The position numbers were made by a program, and so were the translations under genes. The notes beneath the pieces are model-generated. The model ran no database searches. It was given only the letters and a program-made list of their open reading frames with translations, and was not told the DNA's origin. Below, piece by piece: positions 1 through 7,077 of a DNA stretch of 9,773 nt (positions within the stretch are counted from its first letter, which is position 1; each line of letters opens with the position of its first letter). Source of the stretch: Burkholderiaceae bacterium (GTDB lineage Bacteria; Pseudomonadota; Gammaproteobacteria; Burkholderiales; Burkholderiaceae). The stretch is taken from assembly GCA_025057735.1 (NCBI GenBank), contig JANWUU010000376.1:1-9773 (forward strand), read 5' to 3'.

Positions 1-368
1 CGCAGCACGTCGTCGACGATCAGGAAGCGGTCCTGGGCGTGGCGCGCGATGTAGGCGATCTCGGCGGGTGCCAGCCGCAGGTTCAGCGTGTGCAGCACGC
101 CGCCGGCGGCCGGGATGCCGAAATAGCACTCCAGATGGGCATGGTGGTTCCAGCACAGCGTGGCCACGCGCTCGCCCTTGCGCAGGCCGGCGGCCTGCAG
201 CGCCGCCGCCAACTGTCGTGTGCGGCGATAGAAGTCCGCAAAGCGGTGCCGCACGAGCGATTTGTCCGGCCGCTGGCTGACGATCTCCGAATCCGGGAAC
301 AGCCGGCCGGCGCGCTCCAGAAAATGGTTGATGGACAGCGGCACGCGCTGCATCGTCGCTTCGATCAT
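1..368 (-). CDS. Fatty-acyl-CoA ligase (AMP-binding family), N-terminal part only
   Basis: This is the 5' end (122 codons) of an adenylate-forming acyl-CoA synthetase. The family activates a carboxylic acid with ATP to an acyl-adenylate and transfers it to CoA in the cytoplasm. The N-terminal subdomain is recognisable: an LSINHFLERAGRLFPDSEI opening (residues 11-29), the RFADFYRRTRQLAAAL helix (42-57), and WNHHAHLECYFGIPAAGGVL (73-92) followed by HTLNLRLAP and a FLIVDD strand. This is the pattern of AlkK-like medium/long-chain fatty-acyl-CoA synthases. The ATP-binding P-loop and the C-terminal domain lie outside the window, so chain length and substrate cannot be judged. The ATG whose complement is 366-368 is chosen because CTCCC at 375-379 gives a GGGAG ribosome binding site 6 nt upstream; a second in-frame ATG at 353 is less well served. 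It lies 58 bp downstream of the radical SAM gene on the same strand and may be co-transcribed with it. Confidence 0.85.
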   Translation of the reverse strand, partial: MIEATMQRVPLSINHFLERAGRLFPDSEIVSQRPDKSLVRHRFADFYRRTRQLAAALQAAGLRKGERVATLCWNHHAHLECYFGIPAAGGVLHTLNLRLAPAEIAYIARHAQDRFLIVDDVL

Positions 369-374
369 CGCCGT

Positions 375-420
375 CTCCCGGTTTTGCGCCAGCATACGAA
401 GGTGCGCCAGCGCCGCGCAA
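375..420 (-). promoter_or_regulatory. Possible sigma70-type promoter and Shine-Dalgarno for the acyl-CoA ligase
   Basis: Read on the minus strand, TTGCGC (complement of 415-420) is followed after 18 bp by TATGCT (complement of 391-396), then by GGGAG (complement of 375-379) 6 nt before the ATG. The -10 matches the consensus at 4 of 6 positions and the -35 at only 3 of 6, so the promoter is tentative; the ribosome binding site is convincing. The 8-bp sequence TGCGCCAG occurs twice here (385-392 and 403-410). If the promoter is real, the ligase can be transcribed independently of the radical SAM gene upstream. Confidence 0.35.
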
Positions 421-426
421 CGGGCC

Positions 427-1962
427 TTACGACAGGTGCCGGGCCTGCCGCGCCGGTGCCGCGTGCGGCCGCGCCGGCCGGCGCGCCGACGGCAGCGTTT
501 CCACGTCGACAAACGACAGCCTGCCGCGCGCGCCGCTGGCGACGTAGTCCGCCGCCAGCGCGGCGCGCGCCTCCTCTGGCGCCGCGCCGCCCTCGTGCAC
601 CAGCCAGTCATACAGCAAGTCGTACAACCGCTCGTTGGCGATCGCCGCGGTCTGGCCGGTGCGTGCATACAGCCAGTCGGAGTAGGCCAGGAAGCGCGCG
701 AAGGGGGCGTGCGCCAGCAGCAGCGGCAGCGTGCGCGTAAAGCGGCCGGAGTTGCCGACCAGGTCCCAGTAGCGCGCGAAGCGCGCCACGCGCTGCATGG
801 TCGCGAAATCGATCGCGTCGGTAGCCAGCACGTTATAGGGCGGCTGCGGGTTGAAGCGCAGACCAAAGGCTTCGGTGTGACGTGCAATCGGCGCGCCGCG
901 CAGCCGCTTCAGGATCCCGACTTGGATCTCATGCGGCGCCAGCCGCACCAGGCGATCGAAGCCCGCGGCGAAGCTTGCCAGGTCCTCGCCGGGCAGCCCG
1001 GCGATGAGGTCGACGTGCAGATGCACCTGCGTATGCGTGCGCAGCCAGCGCAGGTTTTCCTCCGCCGCGGCGTTGTCTTGGCGGCGCGCGATCAGTTGCT
1101 GCACGCGCGTGTTGAAGGTCTGAATGCCGATTTCGAATTGCAGCGTGCCGGGCGGAAAGCGCGCGATCAGCGCTTTGAGCTCCGGCGGCAGCCGATCCGG
1201 GATCAGCTCAAAATGCGCAAACGGCGGATCCTGCGGATGCTGCGCGATACAGTCTAGAAAGAACTGCAAGATCCGGCGGCCGATCTCCGGTTTTAGATTG
1301 AACGTGCGGTCGACGAACTTGAAATGCCGCGCGCCGCGCGCGTAGAGGCGCGCCAGCGCAGCGAGTAACGGCTCTAACGGGAACGGCCAGGCCGTGCGGT
1401 CCAGCGCCGACAGGCAAAACTCGCATTTAAACGGGCAGCCGCGCGAGGCTTCCACGTACACGTAGCGGTGGCGCAAGTCTTCGTCGCTATATTCGTCGTA
1501 GGGCAGCGCAATCTCCGCCAGCGGCGGCTGCACGCCGACATGAACTTTCTGCAGCGGACGCGGGCCAGACAGCAGCACGCGCGCCAGCTGCGCGAACGTG
1601 TGGTCGCCCCAGCCGGTGACGACGTAGTCAGCGAGCGCGCAGATGCGCTGCTCCTCGATCTCATAACTGACCTCGGGGCCGCCTACCACGACGGTGACCT
1701 GCGGCGCCACACGTTTGAGCACCGCAACCAGCCGTGTCGTCTCCTCCACATTCCAGATGTAGACGCCGAAACCGACAATACGCGGACCGAGCGCCAGCAA
1801 CCGCTCGGCCATCTCCTCAATCTTCTGCCCGAGCACGAACTCGACGATTTGGCTGTCCTCGCGCAGTGGGCCGAGATTCGCACGCAGGTACCGCAGCCCC
1901 AGCGAGGCATGTGCGTAGCGGGCGTTAATCGTGGCCAGAACGATCGTGGGCATAACATCCAT
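427..1962 (-). CDS. B12-binding-domain radical SAM protein, DUF4080 type
   Basis: A 511-residue protein with three parts. An N-terminal Rossmann-like B12-binding fold (about 1-140) has NARYAHASLGLRYL at 13-26, FGVYIWN at 65-71 and VVVGGPEVSYE at 91-101. The radical SAM core starts at the cluster motif SRGCPFKCEFC (Cys176, Cys180, Cys183), which binds a 4Fe-4S cluster that cleaves S-adenosylmethionine; QFEIGIQTFN (275-284) and HVDLIAGLPGED (316-327) are typical later core strands. The C-terminal part (about 360-490) matches my memory of DUF4080. No DxHxxG cobalamin-ligand motif is visible in the N-terminal domain, so any cobalamin would bind without the usual lower His. The reaction of this subfamily is unknown to me. 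The start at 1962 has no good ribosome binding site and Met4 (1953) is an alternative. The gene is divergent from the RNase gene (62-bp spacer). The last 20 or so residues are Ala/Arg/Pro-rich and probably disordered. Confidence 0.9.
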   Translation of the reverse strand: MDVMPTIVLATINARYAHASLGLRYLRANLGPLREDSQIVEFVLGQKIEEMAERLLALGPRIVGFGVYIWNVEETTRLVAVLKRVAPQVTVVVGGPEVSYEIEEQRICALADYVVTGWGDHTFAQLARVLLSGPRPLQKVHVGVQPPLAEIALPYDEYSDEDLRHRYVYVEASRGCPFKCEFCLSALDRTAWPFPLEPLLAALARLYARGARHFKFVDRTFNLKPEIGRRILQFFLDCIAQHPQDPPFAHFELIPDRLPPELKALIARFPPGTLQFEIGIQTFNTRVQQLIARRQDNAAAEENLRWLRTHTQVHLHVDLIAGLPGEDLASFAAGFDRLVRLAPHEIQVGILKRLRGAPIARHTEAFGLRFNPQPPYNVLATDAIDFATMQRVARFARYWDLVGNSGRFTRTLPLLLAHAPFARFLAYSDWLYARTGQTAAIANERLYDLLYDWLVHEGGAAPEEARAALAADYVASGARGRLSFVDVETLPSARRPARPHAAPARQARHLS

Positions 1963-2009
1963 TATGCGGCGTACGCACGCAGCGCTCGGGACGCGCGATT
2001 GCTCACCGC

Positions 2010-2015
2010 TACACT
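2010..2015 (+). promoter_or_regulatory. Candidate -10 element close to the start of the RNase gene
   Basis: TACACT (4 of 6 matches to TATAAT) ends 9 nt before the ATG at 2025, and no Shine-Dalgarno sequence lies between. No good -35 is visible at the expected distance. If used, transcription would begin almost at the start codon, giving a leaderless or near-leaderless mRNA. This is a weak, short match in a 62-bp divergent spacer that must also serve the radical SAM gene. Confidence 0.2.
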
Positions 2016-2024
2016 GGCCGACGC

Positions 2025-3425
2025 ATGAAGCTCACGTTCTACGGCGCTGCCGGCGAAGTGACCGGCTCCTGCCTGCTGGTAGAGGCCGGCACGCTGCGCT
2101 TCTTGGTCGACTGCGGGATGTTCCAGGGTCCTAGCCGGGGGCCGCAGAACGCGCCGGCGCGGAACCGCGCCGCCTACACGCGCGATCTGGGACGGCTCGA
2201 TTTCGTGCTGTTGACGCATGCGCACATCGACCATTGCGGGCTGCTGCCGCGCTTCGCACCCGCCGCGCCGCGACAACCGGCGCCCCTCATTTACTGCACA
2301 CGGCCCACCGCAGACCTGGTCCCTGTGATGCTGAAGGACAGCGCGTTCGTGCAGGGGCGCGACGGCCGCCGCGGCGGCGCGCACGCGCCGCTGTACGACA
2401 TGGCCGCTGTCGACCGGCTGGCGCCGCGACTGATCGGCATGCCCTACGACGTGGAATTCCGGCCGCATCCGGCGGCGATCGTGCGCTTTCGCAATGCCGG
2501 TCACATCGTCGGCGCGGCGTTCGTTGAGGTGCGCGTACGCGAGGACGGGCGCGAGCGGCTGCTGGTGGTCTCCGGCGATCTGGGCGAGGCCTCACCGCTG
2601 CTGGTGCGCGACCGCGCGCAGGCGCAGGCGGCCGACGTGCTGGTGGTCGAATCCACGTACGGCGACCGCAACCACCGCGGCCTGCAGGAGACGGAGGACG
2701 AGCTGGTGCAGGTGGTGGCTGACGTGCTGCATAAGCGGCGTGGCAACGTGATCGTGCCGGCGTTCGCTCTCGGACGCACGCAGGAATTCCTGCTGCTGCT
2801 GTACCGGCTGGCGCAGGCAGGGCGCGTGCAGGCGCCGCTGGTGTTCGTTGATTCGCCGCTGGCACGGCAGGCGAGCGAAGTGACCTTCGCGCATCTGGAG
2901 GCCCTGGATGAGCTGGCCGCCGAGTTCCACGCCGCCTACACGCGTCGGCCGGGCGCGCCCAAGCTGCCGTTTGCGCTGCGCTACACGGAACGCGCGGAGG
3001 ATTCGATGTTCTTAAATTCGATCCGCAATGGCGCGCTGATCATCGCCGCCAGCGGCATGTGCGAGGCCGGCCGTATCCGCCACCACCTGCGTCACAACCT
3101 GCCGCGGCGCGAGTGCGCCGTGCTGTTTACCGGTTTCCAGGCCGCCGGCACATTGGGCCGCCAGCTCGTCGACGGCGCGAAAAGCGTGCGTCTGTTCGGC
3201 GAGACGGTGCCGGTGCGCGCCAGCCTGCACACGCTGGGCGGGCTGTCGGCCCATGCCGGGCAGGATTCGCTGATCGACTGGCTGCGCGGCTTCGCGCGCC
3301 GGCCGAAAGCGACCTTTATCGTGCACGGCGAGCCCACCGCTGCGCATGCGTTTTCGGCCCGCATCGCGCGCGAGCTGCGCTGGCCGAGCACGGTGGCTGA
3401 GCCGCTGCAAACCTATGCCGTCTGA
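2025..3425 (+). CDS. Beta-CASP metallo-beta-lactamase-fold ribonuclease (CPSF/Ysh1-like)
   Basis: A 466-residue cytoplasmic metallo-beta-lactamase-fold hydrolase with the beta-CASP and RNA-specificity (RMMBL) regions typical of nucleic-acid processing enzymes. Zinc-binding motifs are in order: Asp29, HAHIDH at 65-70, His160 (NAGH), Asp185 (SGDLGE) and His410 (SAHAGQD). Beta-CASP motif A is Glu209 (VESTYGDR), motif B sits in [13 protein letters not shown] (342-354) and motif C is His434 (FIVHGE). FALGRTQE (247-254) is another family hallmark. All expected catalytic residues are present, so an active enzyme is likely. Relatives act as endo- or 5'-3' exoribonucleases; which mode applies here cannot be read from sequence. 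Length is normal for the bacterial single-chain family. The start at 2025 lacks a ribosome binding site but gives the expected [15 protein letters not shown] first strand. Its 3' end overlaps the phosphorylase gene by 11 bp, so the two are almost certainly co-translated. Confidence 0.95.
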   Translation: MKLTFYGAAGEVTGSCLLVEAGTLRFLVDCGMFQGPSRGPQNAPARNRAAYTRDLGRLDFVLLTHAHIDHCGLLPRFAPAAPRQPAPLIYCTRPTADLVPVMLKDSAFVQGRDGRRGGAHAPLYDMAAVDRLAPRLIGMPYDVEFRPHPAAIVRFRNAGHIVGAAFVEVRVREDGRERLLVVSGDLGEASPLLVRDRAQAQAADVLVVESTYGDRNHRGLQETEDELVQVVADVLHKRRGNVIVPAFALGRTQEFLLLLYRLAQAGRVQAPLVFVDSPLARQASEVTFAHLEALDELAAEFHAAYTRRPGAPKLPFALRYTERAEDSMFLNSIRNGALIIAASGMCEAGRIRHHLRHNLPRRECAVLFTGFQAAGTLGRQLVDGAKSVRLFGETVPVRASLHTLGGLSAHAGQDSLIDWLRGFARRPKATFIVHGEPTAAHAFSARIARELRWPSTVAEPLQTYAV

Positions 3426-5001
3426 ACCCAGCGCTGGCCTGCAGGCGCTCGCCGCGCGCCGGGTGGCGATCGACACCTACCGCGAGAATGTCGTTTACCT
3501 GCGGCGCGACTGCCCCTTGGTGCGCGTCGAGGGCTTCCAGGCGCTCGCCAAGGTCCAGGTGCGCGCCGGCGCGCGCGAGATCCTGGCGGTGCTTCACGTG
3601 GTGGATGACGCCCGCCTGCTGGGCGCATGCGAGCTCGGCCTGTCAGAGGAGGCGTTCGCGCAGCTCGGCGTGGCCGAAGGCGATGCGGTTACGGTGGCGC
3701 ACGCCGAGCCGCCGGCGTCGCTGGCGGCGCTCAAGCGCAAGATCGCCGGCCACCGCCTGTCGCGTGAGGAGATCGGTGCCATCGTGCGCGACATCGCCGC
3801 GCACCGCTATTCGAAGGTAGAGCTGGCCGCGTTTGTCGTCGCCACCCACCAGGTCGAGCTGGACCGCGACGAGGTGTTGCATCTGACCGCGGCGATGGCG
3901 GCGGCCGGACGCCGCTTCGACTGGCGCGCGCTCGATCCGGCGGCGCTGGTCGTGGACAAGCACTGCATCGGCGGCATCCCGGGTAATCGCACCTCGATGC
4001 TGGTGGTGCCGATCGTGGCCGTGCATGCCGAGCGCGCCGGCATGCTGATGCCCAAGACCTCCAGCCGCGCCATCACCTCGCCGGCGGGCACCGCCGACAC
4101 GATGGCCTGTCTGGCGGCGGTGGAACTGCCGTTTGAGCGCATGGCTGAGGTCGTGCGCGCGCAGCGCGGCTGCCTCGTCTGGGGCGGCCGCGCCGCGCTG
4201 TCGCCGGCCGACGACGTGCTGATCTCGGTGTCGCGCCCATTGTCGCTCGACGCGCCGGCACAAATGGTGGCCTCCATTTTGAGCAAGAAGATCGCTGCCG
4301 GCTCCTCGCACCTGCTGTTGGACATCCCGCTTGGGCCTACGGCGAAGGTGCGCGACATGCCCTCGGCACTGCGGCTAAAGAAGCTGTTTGAGTACGTCGC
4401 GCGGCATTTGGGACTGACACTTGAGGTGGTCATCACCGATGGCCGCCAGCCGGTGGGCCGCGGCATCGGCCCCGCGCTGGAAGCGCGCGACGTGATGCAG
4501 GTCCTGCATGGCGATCCGCTCGCGCCGGCGGATTTGCGCGAGAAGGCGCTGCGGCTGGCGGGCCGCGTGCTGGAGTTCGACCCGGCGGTGCCCGGCGGCG
4601 CGGGCTATGCGCTGGCAGCGCAGATCCTGCAGTCCGGGCGCGCGCTGGCCAAGATGCAGGCCATCATCGATGCGCAGGGACGCCGCCCGTTTGACTGGCG
4701 CGCGCCGCCGGCGGCGCCGCTGCAGCACACCGTCTGCGCGCACGCCGACGGCGTGGTGATCGGCATCGACTGCGAACGGCTGGCGCGCATCGCGCGGCTG
4801 GCGGGCGCGCCGCAGACACCCACCGCTGGCGTTGACTTGCTGCGCAAGCTAGGTGAGCCCGTGGCGCGAGGCGACGCCCTCTATCAGATCCACGCAGGCA
4901 GTGCGGCCGAGCTGCAATTCGCGCGGGATGTTGCCTTTCGCGCCAGCGGTTTTACCATCGGCCCCGCGGAAGCCCTGCCGCCGGCGGTGGGGGAGTTCTA
5001 A
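3415..5001 (+). CDS. AMP phosphorylase / type 2 thymidine phosphorylase family protein
   Basis: A 528-residue member of the nucleoside phosphorylase superfamily in the branch holding archaeal AMP phosphorylase and bacterial 'putative thymidine phosphorylase' type 2. It has the extra N-terminal domain (about 1-95) absent from classical DeoA, then the helical domain ([16 protein letters not shown], 113-128), the phosphate-binding region [14 protein letters not shown] (181-194, where classical DeoA reads KHSTGG), [17 protein letters not shown] (214-230), the [12 protein letters not shown] region (289-300) and a C-terminal domain with GGAGYALA. Archaeal relatives convert NMP plus phosphate to base plus ribose-1,5-bisphosphate; thymidine or uridine phosphorolysis is the alternative. 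The ATG at 3415 is chosen although the frame stays open further upstream, because it overlaps the RNase stop (translational coupling) and the preceding 23 residues are antisense-like Arg/Ser-rich sequence. No Shine-Dalgarno is visible. The family is clear; the true substrate is not. Confidence 0.92.
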   Translation: MPSEPSAGLQALAARRVAIDTYRENVVYLRRDCPLVRVEGFQALAKVQVRAGAREILAVLHVVDDARLLGACELGLSEEAFAQLGVAEGDAVTVAHAEPPASLAALKRKIAGHRLSREEIGAIVRDIAAHRYSKVELAAFVVATHQVELDRDEVLHLTAAMAAAGRRFDWRALDPAALVVDKHCIGGIPGNRTSMLVVPIVAVHAERAGMLMPKTSSRAITSPAGTADTMACLAAVELPFERMAEVVRAQRGCLVWGGRAALSPADDVLISVSRPLSLDAPAQMVASILSKKIAAGSSHLLLDIPLGPTAKVRDMPSALRLKKLFEYVARHLGLTLEVVITDGRQPVGRGIGPALEARDVMQVLHGDPLAPADLREKALRLAGRVLEFDPAVPGGAGYALAAQILQSGRALAKMQAIIDAQGRRPFDWRAPPAAPLQHTVCAHADGVVIGIDCERLARIARLAGAPQTPTAGVDLLRKLGEPVARGDALYQIHAGSAAELQFARDVAFRASGFTIGPAEALPPAVGEF

Positions 5002-5094
5002 AGGCTCGACGCGACAGCACCCATCGGTCGGTTAAGCCCAGAGGTCAACCGCGGCAAGAGGGCGCCAGCAAACGGAGCAACCCCGGCGCGCATC
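5002..5094 (+). other. 93-bp in-frame open spacer between the phosphorylase and PRPP synthetase genes
   Basis: The phosphorylase TAA (4999-5001) and the next ATG (5095) are in the same frame. The 31 codons between them contain no stop and no ATG, GTG or TTG. No terminator hairpin with a T-run is seen, which is consistent with co-transcription. GGAG at 5074-5077 is about 17 nt from the ATG, too far for a normal Shine-Dalgarno. Absence of stops over 31 codons is not unusual in GC-rich DNA. Confidence 0.5.
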
Positions 5095-5961
5095 ATGCTG
5101 CTTGCATTCGACGATGAATGGGATACCGCGCAGCGGCTGGCGGCGGCCGCGGGGCTGGCGACGGCACGCATCGCGCGGCACCGTTTCCCAGACGGGGAGA
5201 TCAAGTTGACGCTGCCGCCCGCGTTGCCGCCCCGGGTGGTGCTGCTGCGCTCGCTGGCGCAGCCGAACGAGAAACTGGTCGAGCTGCTGCTGGCCGCCGG
5301 CGCTGCGCGCGAGCTCGGCGTCACGCATCTGACATTGGTGGCGCCATATCTGGCCTACATGCGACAGGACATGGCGTTTGCACCCGGTGAGGCGGTCAGC
5401 CAGCGCATCGTCGGTGCCTTTTTAGCCAACCTGTTTAACCGCGTGATTACGGTCGATCCACACCTGCACCGCATCGACGATCTGCGCGCCGCGATCCCCC
5501 TGCCGGAGGCCGTTTCCGTGTCGGCCGCACCGGCGATCGGCGCCTTCTTGCGGCAGCGGGTGCCGGGGGCGCTGCTGCTGGGGCCGGATGCGGAGTCGGC
5601 ACAGTGGGTGGAGCGGGCGGCCGCGGCAGGCGGCTTCGCTTGGGCAGTTGCCACGAAGCAGCGCCAAGGCGATCGGGACGTACGCATTGCGTTGCCCGCT
5701 TTGCCGATACAGGGGCGCGACGTGGTGCTGCTGGACGACGTGGCGAGCACAGGGATCACATTGGCGCGTGCGGCGCGCGCCGTCTACGATGCAGGCGCCG
5801 CACGGGTGCACGTCGCGGTGACGCACGGATTGTTTGTCGACGGCGCGATCGATGCGCTCCGGCAAGCTGGTGTCGCCGAGATCTGGAGCGCGGATACCGT
5901 GCCGCATCCGACCAACGCCATCGCGGTGTTGCCGCTGCTGGCGCAGGCGCTCGCGGCTTGA
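5095..5961 (+). CDS. Ribose-phosphate pyrophosphokinase (PRPP synthetase) homologue, archaeal-like
   Basis: A 288-residue protein of the ribose-phosphate diphosphokinase family, which makes PRPP from ribose-5-phosphate and ATP, releasing AMP. Visible hallmarks: RFPDGEIKLTLP (30-41), the ATP-binding region APYLAYMRQDMAFAPGEAVS (83-102), VDPHLHR (120-126) with the metal/ATP-binding His, the flexible catalytic loop with Lys188 and Arg190 (ATKQRQGDRDV), and the PRPP/ribose-5-phosphate loop LLDDVASTGITL (212-223). The RQD..F.PGEA and DDxxSTGxT forms are closer to short archaeal enzymes than to the roughly 315-residue bacterial housekeeping Prs, so this is probably a second, specialised copy. Key catalytic residues are retained. 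The ATG at 5095 is the only usable start in the frame after the preceding gene's stop; no ribosome binding site is evident. It is the last gene of the cluster and is followed by a hairpin. Ribose-phosphate chemistry is well supported; direction and physiological substrate are inferred. Confidence 0.9.
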   Translation: MLLAFDDEWDTAQRLAAAAGLATARIARHRFPDGEIKLTLPPALPPRVVLLRSLAQPNEKLVELLLAAGAARELGVTHLTLVAPYLAYMRQDMAFAPGEAVSQRIVGAFLANLFNRVITVDPHLHRIDDLRAAIPLPEAVSVSAAPAIGAFLRQRVPGALLLGPDAESAQWVERAAAAGGFAWAVATKQRQGDRDVRIALPALPIQGRDVVLLDDVASTGITLARAARAVYDAGAARVHVAVTHGLFVDGAIDALRQAGVAEIWSADTVPHPTNAIAVLPLLAQALAA

Positions 5962-5965
5962 TCGC

Positions 5966-6003
5966 AAAAGGGCCCGCTGGCCATCGGCGCGGCGGGCCAG
6001 CGG
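5966..6003 (-). terminator. Hairpin terminator between convergent genes, with T-run on the minus strand
   Basis: CCGCTGGCC (5974-5982) and GGCCAGCGG (5995-6003) form a perfect 9-bp GC-rich stem with a 12-nt loop. On the minus strand the stem is followed by GCCC and TTTT (complement of 5966-5969), as expected for a rho-independent terminator of the SWIB gene ending at 6009. On the plus strand the hairpin begins 12 nt after the PRPP synthetase stop but lacks a T-run, so its effect in that direction is less certain. Confidence 0.7.
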
Positions 6004-6008
6004 ACACC

Positions 6009-6392
6009 TCAGCTCGCCTGCTTCTTGATGAATTTGTTCGCTGTCTTCGTCAGCTCGAACATGTCGGCTTTGGCCTTGCCGAGGAGGGCGCGCAGCTTCT
6101 CATCGGCATTGATCATGCGCCGCTGCACGGCATCCTGCAGCTTGTTCTTTTTGATGTAGTCCCACAGCCGCTTCGTGATTTCGGTACGCGGCATCGGCTT
6201 GTCGCCCACGATTGCCGCCAGCGGGCCGGTCGGCAGATGCGGCGCCATAAAAGACGGATTGGGTTTGCGCGCGGATTTTTTCTTCGCCGCCCTCTTCGGC
6301 GCAGCCTTTTTCGCGACTTTCTTGACCGCTTTCTTCGCGGCTTTCTTGGCTGGGGCCTTCTTCGCCGCTTTCTTTGCCTTCTTCGTTGCCAT
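6009..6392 (-). CDS. SWIB/MDM2-domain protein with histone H1-like Lys/Ala tail
   Basis: A 127-residue, strongly basic protein. Residues 1-43 are almost entirely Lys and Ala in KKA/KKAA-type repeats, like the C-terminal tails of histone H1 and the bacterial H1-like proteins; this tail should bind DNA non-specifically. Residues about 46-125 form a SWIB (BAF60b/MDM2) domain: FMAPHLPTGPLAAIVGD, then MPRTEITKRLWDYIKKNKLQD, RRMINADEKLRALLGKAKADMFEL and TKTANKFI. In eukaryotes SWIB domains sit in chromatin remodellers; bacterial versions occur in chlamydiae and many betaproteobacteria, presumably as nucleoid-associated proteins. The start is well supported by GGAG (complement of 6399-6402) 6 nt before the ATG. 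It is monocistronic, convergent with the PRPP synthetase gene and followed by a strong hairpin. The DNA-binding role is inferred from the tail and domain. Confidence 0.93.
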   Translation of the reverse strand: MATKKAKKAAKKAPAKKAAKKAVKKVAKKAAPKRAAKKKSARKPNPSFMAPHLPTGPLAAIVGDKPMPRTEITKRLWDYIKKNKLQDAVQRRMINADEKLRALLGKAKADMFELTKTANKFIKKQAS

Positions 6393-6511
6393 GCTTCACT
6401 CCAGAAAACTGACGGGATCCACAGCGACAGCGTTCTCGTATTGACACTGCAGAAGAGCGCTCTCGTTGCGTGACGCGGATACTACGAGTGAAATGAAGCG
6501 CAAAGCAAGCA

Positions 6512-6564
6512 TTTTCAGAGGGAAAAAGCGCGCGCCACGCACGCCACCGCAGCCTTTTCAGAGG
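6512..6564 (+). repeat. Short direct repeat TTTTCAGAGG, two copies
   Basis: TTTTCAGAGG occurs at 6512-6521 and again at 6555-6564 (43 bp start to start). The similarity extends to about 14 of 18 positions, since both copies are preceded by GC plus one base and followed by an A/G-rich stretch. It lies in the relatively AT-rich part of the gene-free region, about 120-170 bp upstream of the SWIB start. It could be a pair of binding sites, or chance. Confidence 0.5.
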
Positions 6565-7051
6565 AGAAGTGCCGCGCCGCCCGCTGCAAAAGAATCATCG
6601 GGACTTGACATGGCCTACAAGATATTGGATGAGAACGCCACATCTAGCCAAGCTTTTGAGACCCTTGTGGCGGCTCCGATGCGGGCCCGCGCAGTGACGG
6701 CGGCGCGACCGCATCGGCATGCTCGCATGCGCGGGGGCATCGGTTGGCTGGCCGCACAGACCTTAAGCGGGGGCACCAGGTGGTCGCTCAAGACGCTGTC
6801 TGTCTGCAGCCTCCCAAGGCACCTGTGGGATACCGCTGCCAGGTGTGCGGCGCCGCTGCCTGCGGCGGCGCGCGCTTGCGGCGGGAAACCCCGGTTGATG
6901 CGGCGGCAGCGGCCGTGGCTGGATCACCATCCGTCTGCGCCGGCCAGCGCCGCGCAGCGGCGGCGCCGAATCACCATGACCCGCAGCGCACCGCTGGGCC
7001 GGTGCCCATGAAGGCGCTGCGCAGACGGCCGACGGCCGCATGGCGGATCGT

Positions 7052-7077
7052 GCTGGCGGGCGGCATCTACCGCCAGC
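7052..7077 (-). other. Hairpin immediately downstream of the endonuclease-family gene
   Basis: GCTGGCGG (7052-7059) and CCGCCAGC (7070-7077) form an 8-bp perfect stem with a 10-nt loop, starting 2 nt past the stop codon of the minus-strand gene. There is no T-run after it on the minus strand, so it may protect the mRNA 3' end or help factor-dependent termination rather than act as a classic intrinsic terminator. Confidence 0.45.

Noticed and set aside
262..1257. 331-codon plus-strand open frame opposite the ligase and radical SAM genes
   Set aside because: It spans two well-supported minus-strand genes and their spacer, and has no recognisable motif.
1962..2504. 180-codon minus-strand frame opposite the start of the RNase gene
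   Set aside because: It is antisense to the region encoding the HAHIDH zinc motif and has no domain features; the composition is that of a shadow frame.
3346..3414. Upstream extension of the phosphorylase frame by 23 codons
   Set aside because: It lies inside the RNase gene, has low-quality Arg/Ser-rich translation and is not expected from the family N-terminus; the ATG at 3415 fits translational coupling better.
6605..6634. TTGACA at 6605 as a full promoter
   Set aside because: No acceptable -10 hexamer occurs 15-19 bp downstream, and no clear gene follows on that strand.
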